Both the position numbers and the translations under genes were made by a program. A stretch of 64,000 bases of DNA from Nocardia jiangxiensis NBRC 101359 (GTDB lineage: Bacteria; Actinomycetota; Actinomycetes; Mycobacteriales; Mycobacteriaceae): assembly GCF_000308615.1 (NCBI RefSeq), contig NZ_BAGB01000164.1, positions 43,914-107,913 on the forward strand. The letters are read 5' to 3'. Shown one piece after another: positions 53,277-61,880 of this stretch. Every line of letters begins with the position of its first letter. The stretch's first letter is position 1. The notes below the pieces were generated by a model. It ran no database searches. It was not told the origin of the DNA and worked only from the letters and a program-made list of their open reading frames with translations.

Positions 53277-54745
53277 CTTGCTATCCGGATCTACGCACAT
53301 TCATCGAGGCACTGGACACTCTGGGTGATGTGCAGCATGTGACCGAGTCGGTGAGTGCCGACCTGGAAGCTGCGGCGATAACCCGGCTGTCCACCGAGCG
53401 CGAGACCCCCGCCCCCCTGTTCGAAAATGTGAGTGGTGCCCCTTCAGGCTTTCGGCTGTTCGGGGCGCCCGCCTCACTCTCCTCCGTGCCGGGCAAGCCA
53501 TTCGCGCGGATTGCGCTGGCCTTGGGGTTGCCACCGGAAACCACCGCCGGCGAACTCGTCGACCACCTTGCACGGGCCCGCACGTTCACACCTGTACCGC
53601 CGAAGGTGGTTGCCAGCGAGGAAGCGCCCTGCAAACAAAACATTCTGGTGGGCGAGGCGGCCACCCTGGATCGGTTTCCAATTCCGCGAGTACACCAGGA
53701 CGATGGCGGACCCTACCCCAATACCTGGGGAATCATCGTGGCAAAAACTCCGGATGGAAGTTGGACGAACTGGTCGATCGCGCGAATCATGCAGATCGAT
53801 GGCAGGCATATGACCGGGCAGATCCAGCCCTCGCAACACATTGGGCGAATTTGGGAGGAATGGGCGAAGTTAGGCCAGCCCATGCCTTTCGCGCTGGTAC
53901 AAGGTGGTGATCCCGCGATTCCAGTCGTGGGCGGCATGCCGCTTCCCGACGGAGTGGACGAGGCCGGATACATCGGTGCGCTCCACGGCGAGCCACTGAA
54001 AGTGGTGCCGTGTGAAACCGTCGACCTGGATGTACCAGCCAGCGCGGAGGTCGTGATCGAAGGCCACCTGTCGCCGGGCCGCGACGCCGTGGAGGGCCCC
54101 TTCGGCGAATTCAACGGCTACGCTGCCTCGGAAACCTCACAACAGCCGGTGTACACGATTGCTGCAATCACCTACCGCGACGCTCCGATCTGGCCCGTTG
54201 TGGCCGAAGGCAGGCCGGTGGACGAGTGCCATACGGTGATCGGTGCGGGCCAGTCCTCAGCCCTGCTGGCCGAGTTACGGGCGGCCGGGCTACCGATCTC
54301 GACGGTCTGGGCACCATTGCGGACCGCGATCCATTGGGCCGTTGTCACTGTGCCCCCGCAGTGGCGAATGGTACTAGCGAAAGCCGACCCGGCGGAGTTC
54401 GCTCGCAAGATAGCCGACGTAATAGATGCCTCTCGGTCCGGCCGTAAGTTTTCGCATATATTTATCCTGGACGACGACATCGACCCGGCCGATGACAGGG
54501 ATCTGCTCTGGGGTCTGGCGACCAGGGTGCACCCAACCGATCATCGGGAGGTGCGTCATGGACGTATTCATCCACTGATGTACTGCTACAGCGAACAGGA
54601 AAGGCATACTGTCCGCGGGCCGCTGACCATCGTTCACGCCCTCCAACCGGCACCCGGGCACGGCCGGATGGCGCACAGTTCCTTCTACGAAGCGTACCCG
54701 CCTGATGTACAAGCACGGGCCACCGCGCAGATCAATTCTCAGTAG
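53273..54745 (+). CDS. UbiD-family prenyl-FMN-dependent decarboxylase
   Basis: A 490-residue decarboxylase. The catalytic E-R-E triad matches Arg171 (NWSIAR), Glu274 and Glu279 (VEGPFGEF), and the metal-site Asn lies just before Arg171. WPVVAEGRPVDE near 310 is also conserved. It should decarboxylate an aromatic or alpha-beta-unsaturated acid reversibly. With its own UbiX and esterase, the operon is likely to degrade a specific ester or acid, not to make quinones. Confidence 0.94.
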   Translation: MTCYPDLRTFIEALDTLGDVQHVTESVSADLEAAAITRLSTERETPAPLFENVSGAPSGFRLFGAPASLSSVPGKPFARIALALGLPPETTAGELVDHLARARTFTPVPPKVVASEEAPCKQNILVGEAATLDRFPIPRVHQDDGGPYPNTWGIIVAKTPDGSWTNWSIARIMQIDGRHMTGQIQPSQHIGRIWEEWAKLGQPMPFALVQGGDPAIPVVGGMPLPDGVDEAGYIGALHGEPLKVVPCETVDLDVPASAEVVIEGHLSPGRDAVEGPFGEFNGYAASETSQQPVYTIAAITYRDAPIWPVVAEGRPVDECHTVIGAGQSSALLAELRAAGLPISTVWAPLRTAIHWAVVTVPPQWRMVLAKADPAEFARKIADVIDASRSGRKFSHIFILDDDIDPADDRDLLWGLATRVHPTDHREVRHGRIHPLMYCYSEQERHTVRGPLTIVHALQPAPGHGRMAHSSFYEAYPPDVQARATAQINSQ

Positions 54746-54798
54746 GCCCGAGCGATTCTCGAGAAGTTCCCCCGCCTGGTGCACTGAACACACGTTCC

Positions 54799-54827
54799 TC
54801 GGGCCCGGATCTGTTACCCGGGCCCGA
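54799..54827. terminator. Hairpin after the UbiD gene
   Basis: TCGGGCCCGG (54799-54808) pairs with CCGGGCCCGA (54818-54827) around a 9-nt loop. It lies between the UbiD stop and the convergent small gene at 54898. Confidence 0.75.
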
Positions 54828-54897
54828 CTGCGCAGGCGAGCATCGGCCGCCCCTCATTCGGCAATTTCTACTCGAGAAAATATCCGGCGAATCGCGA

Positions 54898-55158
54898 TCA
54901 GATCCCGCTCGGGTTCGATGTCATCTTGACAATCGTGGTGGGACCGGACCATCCGCAGGGTAGTCCACACACTCCGAGCGTGGTAACAGTTGTCCGACCA
55001 TCCGCATAAGAGGTCACGAGAAGAAAAGCTTGCGCCGAGTAGCCGCATTTCGGACATCTTCCGAAATAATTCAGCACCTCTCTGCTCTGCCGATGCAACA
55101 CCGTCTCAGATCGACTCGCAAACCTATCATCAGCCGATAGAATATCTTTCCTGTCCAT
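54898..55158 (-). CDS. Small zinc-ribbon-like protein
   Basis: An 86-residue protein of unknown function. CPKC near 35 and CGLPC near 64 could form a four-Cys zinc site, separated by a beta-rich stretch (FLLVTSYADG). GAAGGAA precedes the ATG closely. Protein-like composition and the Cys pairs make it likely to be real. Confidence 0.55.
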   Translation of the reverse strand: MDRKDILSADDRFASRSETVLHRQSREVLNYFGRCPKCGYSAQAFLLVTSYADGRTTVTTLGVCGLPCGWSGPTTIVKMTSNPSGI

Positions 55159-55251
55159 TGTTCCTTCGAATCACTGTCATGAGCAGAGCTTTACAATATG
55201 CGACGTCATATACGCGCACGGCACAACCGGAGTTTCAACCGACCGGAACTG

Positions 55252-55473
55252 TCAAGGCGTACAGAACAGTCCCTCACACGGTAGGCGCGGCATCATTGCC
55301 AAGTCGTCGATCGACTGCAGAACCAACTCGATCGCCTCCACTCGCTTTCGACGCCATTCGTGGATAAAACTCTGCGCGGCGGCATACGTGGCACGATAGT
55401 CGAATGCTATGCCACCCAACCAGATTCGAAGGTGAACATCAGCAGCGGTGGGGAATGACGTCGAGGCGCGCAT
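55252..55473 (-). CDS. Possible small hypothetical protein
   Basis: About 73 residues from ATG 55473. The sequence has a plausible helical middle (AAAQSFIHEWRRKRVEAIEL), but no known domain and no clear ribosome binding site. It lies in a degraded region, so a chance reading frame is possible. Confidence 0.25.
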   Translation of the reverse strand: MRASTSFPTAADVHLRIWLGGIAFDYRATYAAAQSFIHEWRRKRVEAIELVLQSIDDLAMMPRLPCEGLFCTP

Positions 55474-55666
55474 CACTGTCCCACCCGAATTTCGAAATGG
55501 ATGACCGCTTCTGCAATGTCGATTCCGGGTCGGCTACCGAACCCAGGACACCGACGCCGATAGCGGGAGCGAGTGGCCGGTCCGCGAGTCAGGCGGACGC
55601 CATGGCGGCTCGACGAGGAGTACGAGTTGGATGTATGTGTCATGGAGCCTTCCCAGGTCAGCTCGC

Positions 55667-56060
55667 TTACCGCGCAGTCGGGAGCAATTCAGTCGTTATC
55701 GTCGTCATCGCGAGGCGTCTTTCTGCTCGAGTCCGCGCGGAGCGATTCGTTCGGCCAACGGATTCAATAGCGCGCGAAGCGGCTTCGGCGCATTCGTAAG
55801 ACGGTCGCCACGATCGGAATCGTTGCCCGTCCACCATGTTCACCTCGAGTGCATCGCTGTTGTGCTGATGGGCGTTGGCCGGGTTGCATCGAAGACGATC
55901 TCGATCTCGTCCCCCGGAACTCGGATCGATTCCCACCGTCGCGCCCATCGAAAGGTGATCAGAGTTTCGCAGAACGCTGATCATCAGGTCGGTGCCGCTG
56001 TCCCCGGAACCGACGACAGCGACCTCGGTACGCGACGAGCTGACGCTGCTCACGATGTGG
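55667..56060 (-). pseudogene. Decayed acylating acetaldehyde dehydrogenase (MhpF/BphJ-like)
   Basis: TEVAVVGSGDSGTDLMISVL and the following MGATVGIDPSSGGRDR match the N-terminal NAD-binding part of MhpF-type enzymes. LEVNMVDGQ and EAASRAIESVG match the later NVNMVTCGGQ and ETTSRAIEVVGG segments. The catalytic-Cys region is absent, large parts are deleted, and the frame ends early. In meta-cleavage pathways this enzyme converts acetaldehyde to acetyl-CoA. The remnant suggests the island once had a full lower pathway. Confidence 0.7.
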
Positions 56061-56247
56061 CCTCCGTATCGGTGCCGACGGGCGAAGTGCACGGAAGGCC
56101 GTCCACGGCATCAATCAGACGACCACGACGTCGAGCGGCGACACCGACGCTTCGAAGCGTGCATGCGCTGTGTGCGCGCTTCGCCACGGCACCACCCGAC
56201 GAAGCGACACATTGAGCGAAGGAGCGAATCCTCGCTAAACACAGCTT

Positions 56248-56274
56248 AACATGATTATTATAAGTGTAGTTACC
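56248..56274. promoter_or_regulatory. AT-rich element before the MmgE/PrpD gene
   Basis: AACATGATTATTATAAGTG continues into TAGTTACC. Its arms resemble the P450 element at 1976, but the core has TTATAATAAT instead of ACTATRAT. It lies 38 bp upstream of the start. Confidence 0.5.
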
Positions 56275-56311
56275 GGAACGGCGGAGATCCGCCAGAGCGA
56301 AGGACAGGCGT

Positions 56312-57697
56312 ATGTCGACAGATGATGGGCAGGGGACCGTGGAGCCCGGCAAGCCAACCGTCTCCGAGAGACTGGCCGGCTGGGCCATCGGGCTCGAATT
56401 CGACGATCTCCCCCGGGATGTCGTCGACAGGGCGAAATGGCTGTTACTCGACAACCTCGGTGTGCAGCTGCTGGGTTCGACCCTGCCCAATGTCCAGCCG
56501 GAACGAGCGCTCGTGGAGTCGATGCACACGGCCCCGGAATGCACAGTTGTCAAGGGTGTCAAGGCTTCTGCACCGTGCGCAGCGTATGTCAACGGTTCGT
56601 TCGGCCACGGCAGCGAGTTCGACGATTCGCATATGCTGGCATGGCATGCCGCATCTGCGCTGGTACCCGCTGCGTTGGCAGTCGGGGAGCAGTCACATCA
56701 TTCCGGCCGCGAGGTCATTGCCGCCTTGGTCGCAGGGCATGAGGTGATGTCCCGCCTGGGCGCGGTTACCACCGGCGCCATGTTGAAAACCGGATGGCAT
56801 GGGCCCAAGGTCCTGGGTGGGTTCGGTGCGGCGACGATCACGGCCAAACTCCTCGGGCTCACGGCCGACCAACTGGTGAACGCCTACGGCATCACAGCGA
56901 GTGACAGTTCGGGATTGATGGAGTACGACCAGTCCGGCGGCGAGGTCAAGAGGCTGCACGCCGGCAGCGCGGCCCGTTCAGGTGTCGAATCCGCTCTGCT
57001 GGCATCCCACGGTCTGACTGGACCGCGCACCGTGTTCGAGGGGCCGCGGGGCATCTTCAAGATCTTCGGCGACAACGACTCGGCTGCGCTCGTGGACGGT
57101 GATCCCCAGCGCTATCACATCCTCGATACGATCTTCCGCCTCCACCCCGGCGTCGCGACCGTTCTTCCAGCGCTCGACGCGCTCGTCAGACTCCAGCAAG
57201 AGCTGGATTTCGACTGGCACGATATTCGGGAGATCCAGGTCGGGATGGATGGTTTCGCAGTCGGGCACGGCGGATACATCACGCGGCCCACTGATGCGGT
57301 CTCGGCGCATTTCAGCCTGGCGTTCGCGCTGGGACTGCGCCTGGTCACCGGCAAGTCGGAACCGCTCGACTATCTCGATCCCGCCCGCTGGTCGGATCCC
57401 GACATCAGCCGTGTCGCGGAACTTGTTCGTGCGGAACCGATCACGCTTCCCGAAGGCGCGCCCCTGCTGAGCGCGGAAGTCACCGTCCACCTTGGCTCGG
57501 GTGAGTCCCATTCGGCGACGGAGTACGGCTTTCGCGGTCATACCTCGAACCCCGCCTCATTGGCCGACGTACGCGCCAAGTTCAAGTCGAACGCGCTGGC
57601 GGCCGTCTCGGAAGAGACAGCGGAGGCGATCATCTGGGCAGTCGATTCGCTGGACTCCGTCGACGACATTGCGGAGCTCACTGCGTTGTTGCAGTGA
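56312..57697 (+). CDS. MmgE/PrpD family protein
   Basis: A 461-residue protein of the 2-methylcitrate dehydratase/cis-aconitate decarboxylase family. NGSFGHGSEFDDSH near 90 is the family active-site region, and AGSAARSGVESALLASHGLTGP near 217 is conserved. AAGGA precedes the ATG. Some members decarboxylate, others dehydrate or isomerise; the reaction is not evident. It is monocistronic, and the palindrome at 57751 follows it. Confidence 0.9.
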   Translation: MSTDDGQGTVEPGKPTVSERLAGWAIGLEFDDLPRDVVDRAKWLLLDNLGVQLLGSTLPNVQPERALVESMHTAPECTVVKGVKASAPCAAYVNGSFGHGSEFDDSHMLAWHAASALVPAALAVGEQSHHSGREVIAALVAGHEVMSRLGAVTTGAMLKTGWHGPKVLGGFGAATITAKLLGLTADQLVNAYGITASDSSGLMEYDQSGGEVKRLHAGSAARSGVESALLASHGLTGPRTVFEGPRGIFKIFGDNDSAALVDGDPQRYHILDTIFRLHPGVATVLPALDALVRLQQELDFDWHDIREIQVGMDGFAVGHGGYITRPTDAVSAHFSLAFALGLRLVTGKSEPLDYLDPARWSDPDISRVAELVRAEPITLPEGAPLLSAEVTVHLGSGESHSATEYGFRGHTSNPASLADVRAKFKSNALAAVSEETAEAIIWAVDSLDSVDDIAELTALLQ

Positions 57698-57750
57698 AGG
57701 CACGGGCAACGACGTCGTGTATGGCGGTGGGCAGCCCGATCGCAGATGAC

Positions 57751-57788
57751 CGTTGCCGTACCGTTCGGATCCGAACGGTACGGCAACG
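57751..57788. terminator. Perfect 38-bp palindrome
   Basis: Complementary arms of 19 bp each meet without a spacer, centred on GGATCC. It lies between convergent genes and forms a very stable hairpin, so it is probably a bidirectional terminator. Confidence 0.75.
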
Positions 57789-57847
57789 CGCACGGCATCG
57801 AACAGCGATCTACGCCGTTGTTCATCTCGGCCGCACGACCACGACCC

Positions 57848-58591
57848 TCACGCCAGGAAAGCACCGTCCACAGCAAGGTGCGCACCGTTGATGTAGGACG
57901 CATCGTCGGACAGCAGGAACCGCACCGCCGCGGCGATCTCACTCGGATCACCGACGCGACCCGCTGGAATCAGTTGCGCGAACGAATCTGTTCGATCTTG
58001 ATCAGCACCAAGCATCGGTGTGTTGACCACGCCAGGCTGCAACTCGTTCACCCGCAATCCCTTTTCCGCGTAATCGACTGCCGCCGAGCGCGTCAATCCT
58101 CGGATCCCATGTTTCGCGGCCGAGTAAGCAGGCCGCATGGTCTGCCCTCGGTCGGCGAATACGCTCGAGATGTTGACGATCGCACCACCGCCGGACGCAA
58201 GGATAGCGGGGATCTCGTACCGCATCCCATAGAACAGACCGGACAGATTGATCGCAATCGTCCGGTCCCAGTCTTCCGGGTCCACCTCCGCCACAGGTGC
58301 CGAACCGCTGGCGATCCCAGCACAATTGACTGCCCAGGAAAGTTTGCCGAAAGTCTCGACCGCCACATCGACGCCATACTTGACATCGCCCGGGTCGGCG
58401 ACATCGCCGATCACCGGCGCCAATCGACCTGCTGCACCAGCAAGTTCGACTGCTAGATGGTCGAGTCCCACGGAATCTCTATCGAACGCGGTTACCGCGG
58501 CGCCGTCCGACACCAATCTCCGGGTCACCGCTGCGCCTATCCCCGATGCAGCTCCGGTCACAAAAGCAACGCGGTTGATCGCAGAATTCAT
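57848..58591 (-). CDS. SDR family oxidoreductase (paralogue of 6037)
   Basis: A 247-residue SDR. TGAASGIG near 12, NCAGIA near 90 and the active-site YSAAK near 153 are present. The start is set at the second ATG (58591): AGGAG lies nine bases before it and the first ATG overlaps the hydrolase stop. The same arrangement exists at 6783. It is translationally coupled to the C-C hydrolase. Confidence 0.9.
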   Translation of the reverse strand: MNSAINRVAFVTGAASGIGAAVTRRLVSDGAAVTAFDRDSVGLDHLAVELAGAAGRLAPVIGDVADPGDVKYGVDVAVETFGKLSWAVNCAGIASGSAPVAEVDPEDWDRTIAINLSGLFYGMRYEIPAILASGGGAIVNISSVFADRGQTMRPAYSAAKHGIRGLTRSAAVDYAEKGLRVNELQPGVVNTPMLGADQDRTDSFAQLIPAGRVGDPSEIAAAVRFLLSDDASYINGAHLAVDGAFLA

Positions 58592-58596
58592 CGATG

Positions 58597-59508
58597 TCAT
58601 CTCCTATCGAGACCTGCCACTTTCAACGGATACGACGGCTCCAGCAAGAAATCCAGCTGAACCCGGTTGTACTCATCGGGCTGTTCGAATTGCGGCCAGT
58701 GCGCCGCATTTTCGATCAGGTGGAATCGCACGTCCGGGATATGAGAAAAGCCCGCGAGTGCGTCCTCGTAGCTATGGATGGGGTTCTTGTCCGTCCAAAT
58801 CACCAATGTCGGCGACTGGACATATTCCAACCGCTCAGGGGTGAGCCAATAGCGGACGGCATCCGCGGGATCAAAAATTCTGCTGAACAACCTGGTGAGC
58901 GATTCGTTGATTCCCGACCTGCGATAGATCGCCTGCCTGATCTTCACAAACTCTTCCGGTACCAGTGCTGGATCCGCGAAAAGCCATGCGATACGGGATC
59001 GCACCGCATCGTCGGTTCCTGCATGAATCGATTTCGTTGTGCGGGCGAGCAGATCGCTGACATCCGCGGCCTGCCGTCCTTGTGTGGCAGGCAGGCCCCC
59101 TGACGTGTTGAGCACAAGCTTGTTCACCCTGTCCGGGTAGCGAATCGCCAGCCACGACGCCACGCGCCCTCCGAATGATTCACCACATAGGTCGAATCTA
59201 TCGATTCCAGCGATATCAATGAACCTGATCAGATGGTCGATTACGTCATCAGTCGTGTAGTCCAACGTATCCGGCGCATCGGTGAAGCCATGCCCCAACA
59301 TATCGACGGCATAGCACCGACGGTGTTTCCCATGGGGACCGAGATTGCGTATCCAGGTTTCGGCATGCCCGCCGCCGCCGTGGAGGAACAACATGGGTGG
59401 ACCGTCACCTGCCTCGATGCATCGGGTTCGCACCCCGGCGACATCGTAAAATTTCTGTTCGAATCCCACATCGAGTAGGTCCACCCATACGGTGTCCATC
59501 GTGGCCAT
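58597..59508 (-). CDS. Alpha/beta hydrolase, MhpC/BphD-like (paralogue of 8737)
   Basis: A 303-residue hydrolase. HGGGGHAETW near 42, GESFGGR with the nucleophile Ser near 113, and NAAHWPQFEQ near 272 with the catalytic His match the protein at 8737, which also shares LVLNTSGGLP. AAGGA lies seven bases upstream of the ATG. It belongs with the extradiol dioxygenase at 59725 as a ring-cleavage pair. Confidence 0.87.
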   Translation of the reverse strand: MATMDTVWVDLLDVGFEQKFYDVAGVRTRCIEAGDGPPMLFLHGGGGHAETWIRNLGPHGKHRRCYAVDMLGHGFTDAPDTLDYTTDDVIDHLIRFIDIAGIDRFDLCGESFGGRVASWLAIRYPDRVNKLVLNTSGGLPATQGRQAADVSDLLARTTKSIHAGTDDAVRSRIAWLFADPALVPEEFVKIRQAIYRRSGINESLTRLFSRIFDPADAVRYWLTPERLEYVQSPTLVIWTDKNPIHSYEDALAGFSHIPDVRFHLIENAAHWPQFEQPDEYNRVQLDFLLEPSYPLKVAGLDRR

Positions 59509-59581
59509 ACATTCATCCTTTCCGACGGTTGATTTCCGAGCACTCGTCGTTCCGCACTGACGATTCGGCTCGCGACGCCGA

Positions 59582-59685
59582 GCAGTGGCGATCGGTATAT
59601 AGCATCAAGCTGAGATAGCCGTCGGAAGTCCGATACGGGCCTGCGGTCTCATGTTGTGAACCACTGCATCACATCGATGCCATAC
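59582..59685 (-). pseudogene. CaiB/BaiF CoA transferase remnant
   Basis: Two short reading-frame pieces match the intact enzyme at 45145: DAVVHNMRP near the left of its N-terminal half, and PYRTSDGYLSLMLYTDRH, which aligns with PFRTADGYVGVMLYTDRHW. They are in different frames, and about 120 intervening residues are gone. The remnant lies between a dioxygenase gene and the C-C hydrolase gene, in the same place as the intact transferase next to the dioxygenase at 46296. Confidence 0.8.
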
Positions 59686-59724
59686 AACGGTTCGTGGCTG
59701 CTGTCCCAGCTTGGCGTTCGATGA

Positions 59725-60576
59725 TCAGTATCCGGGTGGTGGTTCATATACGTCCTTCGCCTGGAGCGTACGAACAAATACCCGAGGTTTGTGGTGCTGA
59801 GGATCGACCTGGCCGTGCTCATAGCAGAACTCGACGCCGAGACCGCGCGGTAGGCCCTCGAAGTAGAACCCGATCGATCCGGAAGTTTCGTGTCGAATCA
59901 AGTCATCACGAAGTTCGTAACCTTCGCGCCTCACGATTGCTCGGGCGCGCATGACGTCGTCGAACGACTCCGCTTGGAAACACACATGGTTGGCAGCGCG
60001 CGACTGCCCCGGCCGGCGTTGCAGGACCAGCGAATGGTGCGCACCATCCGAAGCGTGCAGGAAGGCGGTTGTATCCTCGATGAAGTCCGAGACCCCTAAC
60101 CCCATGACCTGCGTGTAGAAGTCCAACGCCAGATCGAAGTTCGGCGACGTGACAGCCACGTGCAACAGACGCTCGAGTCGTGCCCACTTCGGAGCACCGC
60201 CTCCAGCTACACCGGCCAAGCCGCGGAAGATCTCGATCTCCGTCCCGTCCAGGTCCGTGAACCGAACACATTCGCGTACCAGGTCGGTTCGGAAGTCGGC
60301 TCGGCGCTCACAGACCACACCGGCCTCTGCTAACACTTTCTCAGCATCGTCCAACGTCACACCCGGGTCGATCTCGAACGCCATGCGGGTGAGACCAGTG
60401 GGTCGATCGAGGTCTTGCTGAAGGACGACCCAATGATGCCGCCCAGCCGCGCCGAGCCAGGCACGGCCCTCGTCTCGACGATTCAACTGCAACTGACCTG
60501 CAGTCTCGAACAACCGTACGGCGTCATCCAAGTCGTCGACGTTCAGACCGATGTACCCCAGTCTGGATATCAGCAT
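59725..60576 (-). CDS. Type I extradiol ring-cleavage dioxygenase (paralogue of 46296)
   Basis: A 283-residue enzyme. The C-terminal domain has His139 (LLHVAV), His180-181 (AHHSLV), His197 (NHVCF), His229, Tyr238 and Glu249 (GVEFCYE), all at the positions needed for Fe(II) binding and catalysis. The start at 60576 is supported by TTGGAG upstream; a start at 60636 would fall within the AT-rich element and leave a poor leader. It heads the operon with the decayed transferase, the hydrolase and the SDR. Confidence 0.87.
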   Translation of the reverse strand: MLISRLGYIGLNVDDLDDAVRLFETAGQLQLNRRDEGRAWLGAAGRHHWVVLQQDLDRPTGLTRMAFEIDPGVTLDDAEKVLAEAGVVCERRADFRTDLVRECVRFTDLDGTEIEIFRGLAGVAGGGAPKWARLERLLHVAVTSPNFDLALDFYTQVMGLGVSDFIEDTTAFLHASDGAHHSLVLQRRPGQSRAANHVCFQAESFDDVMRARAIVRREGYELRDDLIRHETSGSIGFYFEGLPRGLGVEFCYEHGQVDPQHHKPRVFVRTLQAKDVYEPPPGY

Positions 60577-60610
60577 CTGCACTCCAAGAGCTCTTGCGGG
60601 ATCGGGGTCT

Positions 60611-60640
60611 TGATTAATTATGACTATAATAGACATGTTA
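60611..60640. promoter_or_regulatory. AT-rich element before the second dioxygenase operon
   Basis: TTAATTATGACTATAATAGA carries TGACTATAATAG, a good core match. It lies 35-65 bp upstream of the dioxygenase start and about 270 bp from the divergent GntR gene. The 330-bp gap holds nothing else. Confidence 0.65.
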
Positions 60641-60906
60641 AATGGTGGGAGCTCTCTACGCAAGCACCAAGCCGACACCTCCAATGACAGTCCGCCCGAC
60701 GAGCAACACGTCACGACCAGGCACCCCAGGAGCCCTGGACGGCGATGACAGCCGAAGCCTCACACAACGCTGGCCGTGGCCTGGCCGCAAAGAAGGTGTT
60801 CCATATGCATAGTTCTATGACCCACGGGTATAGTTGAGCTCGAGCCCTTCTTCAGCGTTTCCAAGGGGTCGGGTAGTCATGAGCACGCGACGAGAGGGTT
60901 TCCACC

Positions 60907-61680
60907 GTGGCCGGCACCTTGCATAGGCCGATCAAACAATCCGAGATCGTCGCACGTGAGATAACCGATGAGATCGTCTCGCAGGCCTTGGAAGAAGGCA
61001 CCCGGTTACACAACGAACGCGAGATGCTCGAAAAGTACCGCGTGGGACGAAGCACGCTTCGCGAGGCCATGCGGTTGCTCGAGAGTCGCGGGATCGTGAC
61101 CGTCAGGGCTGGTCGCGACGGCGGCCCCGTAGTGCGCCGTCCGAAGCCGTCCGACCTCGGCGAGTCACTCACCCTGCTCATGCAGTTCAACGGCATACCG
61201 TTCTCCGAACTGTTCGCCGCACGGCAGGCACTCGAGCCTCTGCTGGCACGCATGGCCGCGTCGCGAATCTCCGCTACCGAAGTGGAAGAACTCGACTCGA
61301 TCAACGCGGAGATGGCAGAAAACCTCGACGATCGAGAGTTGTTTCGCAGCACCAACTTTCGATTCCACGAAGTGATCGCCAATGCCTCACGTAGCCCGGT
61401 GCTCGAGTTGCTGTCCGCCAGTCTCGAATGGGGAGCCGACGGTCTCGCCTTCGGCGTCGTCGCCGGAGACTTCACCACCAGGCAACGTCGCGATGTACTC
61501 ACAGCACACAAGGAGCTTGCCGACGCCCTTCGGGCCGGCGACCCGGACCGTGCCCACGATGCCATGGCAAGCCATCTCGACGACGCCCACAAGGCGTGGC
61601 TGGCCGCATACAGGGACCTGCCACTACGCCCGGTCCAGTGGGCATCATCGTTGGCCATACCTGCGAGAAGCAGGCCTTGA
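60907..61680 (+). CDS. GntR family regulator, FCD-type effector domain
   Basis: A 257-residue paralogue of the proteins at 43513 and 44290. The recognition region reads KYRVGRSTLREAMRLLESRG, the wing RAGRDGG. The FCD metal-ligand His residues are kept in FRFHEVIA, TAHKEL and ASHLDD. A GTG start is used. It is divergent from the second dioxygenase operon. Confidence 0.92.
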   Translation: MAGTLHRPIKQSEIVAREITDEIVSQALEEGTRLHNEREMLEKYRVGRSTLREAMRLLESRGIVTVRAGRDGGPVVRRPKPSDLGESLTLLMQFNGIPFSELFAARQALEPLLARMAASRISATEVEELDSINAEMAENLDDRELFRSTNFRFHEVIANASRSPVLELLSASLEWGADGLAFGVVAGDFTTRQRRDVLTAHKELADALRAGDPDRAHDAMASHLDDAHKAWLAAYRDLPLRPVQWASSLAIPARSRP

Positions 61681-61835
61681 GAGTCGGAGAAGTCTGGTCA
61701 CCATGGGGCAAGACCCATCGCAGCCATCAGCGCAGCTACACAGTCGCCGGCGAAGCAGGCACGCTCGCATCGCCGACAGGGGCTGAGCACGTACGTTCGC
61801 AATCCATGGCCGAGGCAGCGCCCACCCTGAAGCAC

Positions 61836-61880
61836 TGGACAGGCGGCCCCGCTAGCAATAACATGCATACTATGACTACA
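61836..61880 (+). promoter_or_regulatory. Promoter of a leaderless VOC gene
   Basis: TGGACA (61836-61841), 17 bp, TAACAT (61859-61864), then 7 nt to ATG 61872. The paralogous gene at 33265 has the same distances. The ATACTATGACTA sequence overlaps the start codon. Confidence 0.6.

Noticed and set aside
55404..56249. Plus-strand reading frames in the degraded region
   Set aside because: They have no domain resemblance, and the minus strand of the same DNA holds recognisable MhpF-like segments.
57751..57788. Phage attachment site at the 38-bp palindrome
   Set aside because: No integrase gene, no second copy and no tRNA are near; the position between convergent genes fits a terminator better.
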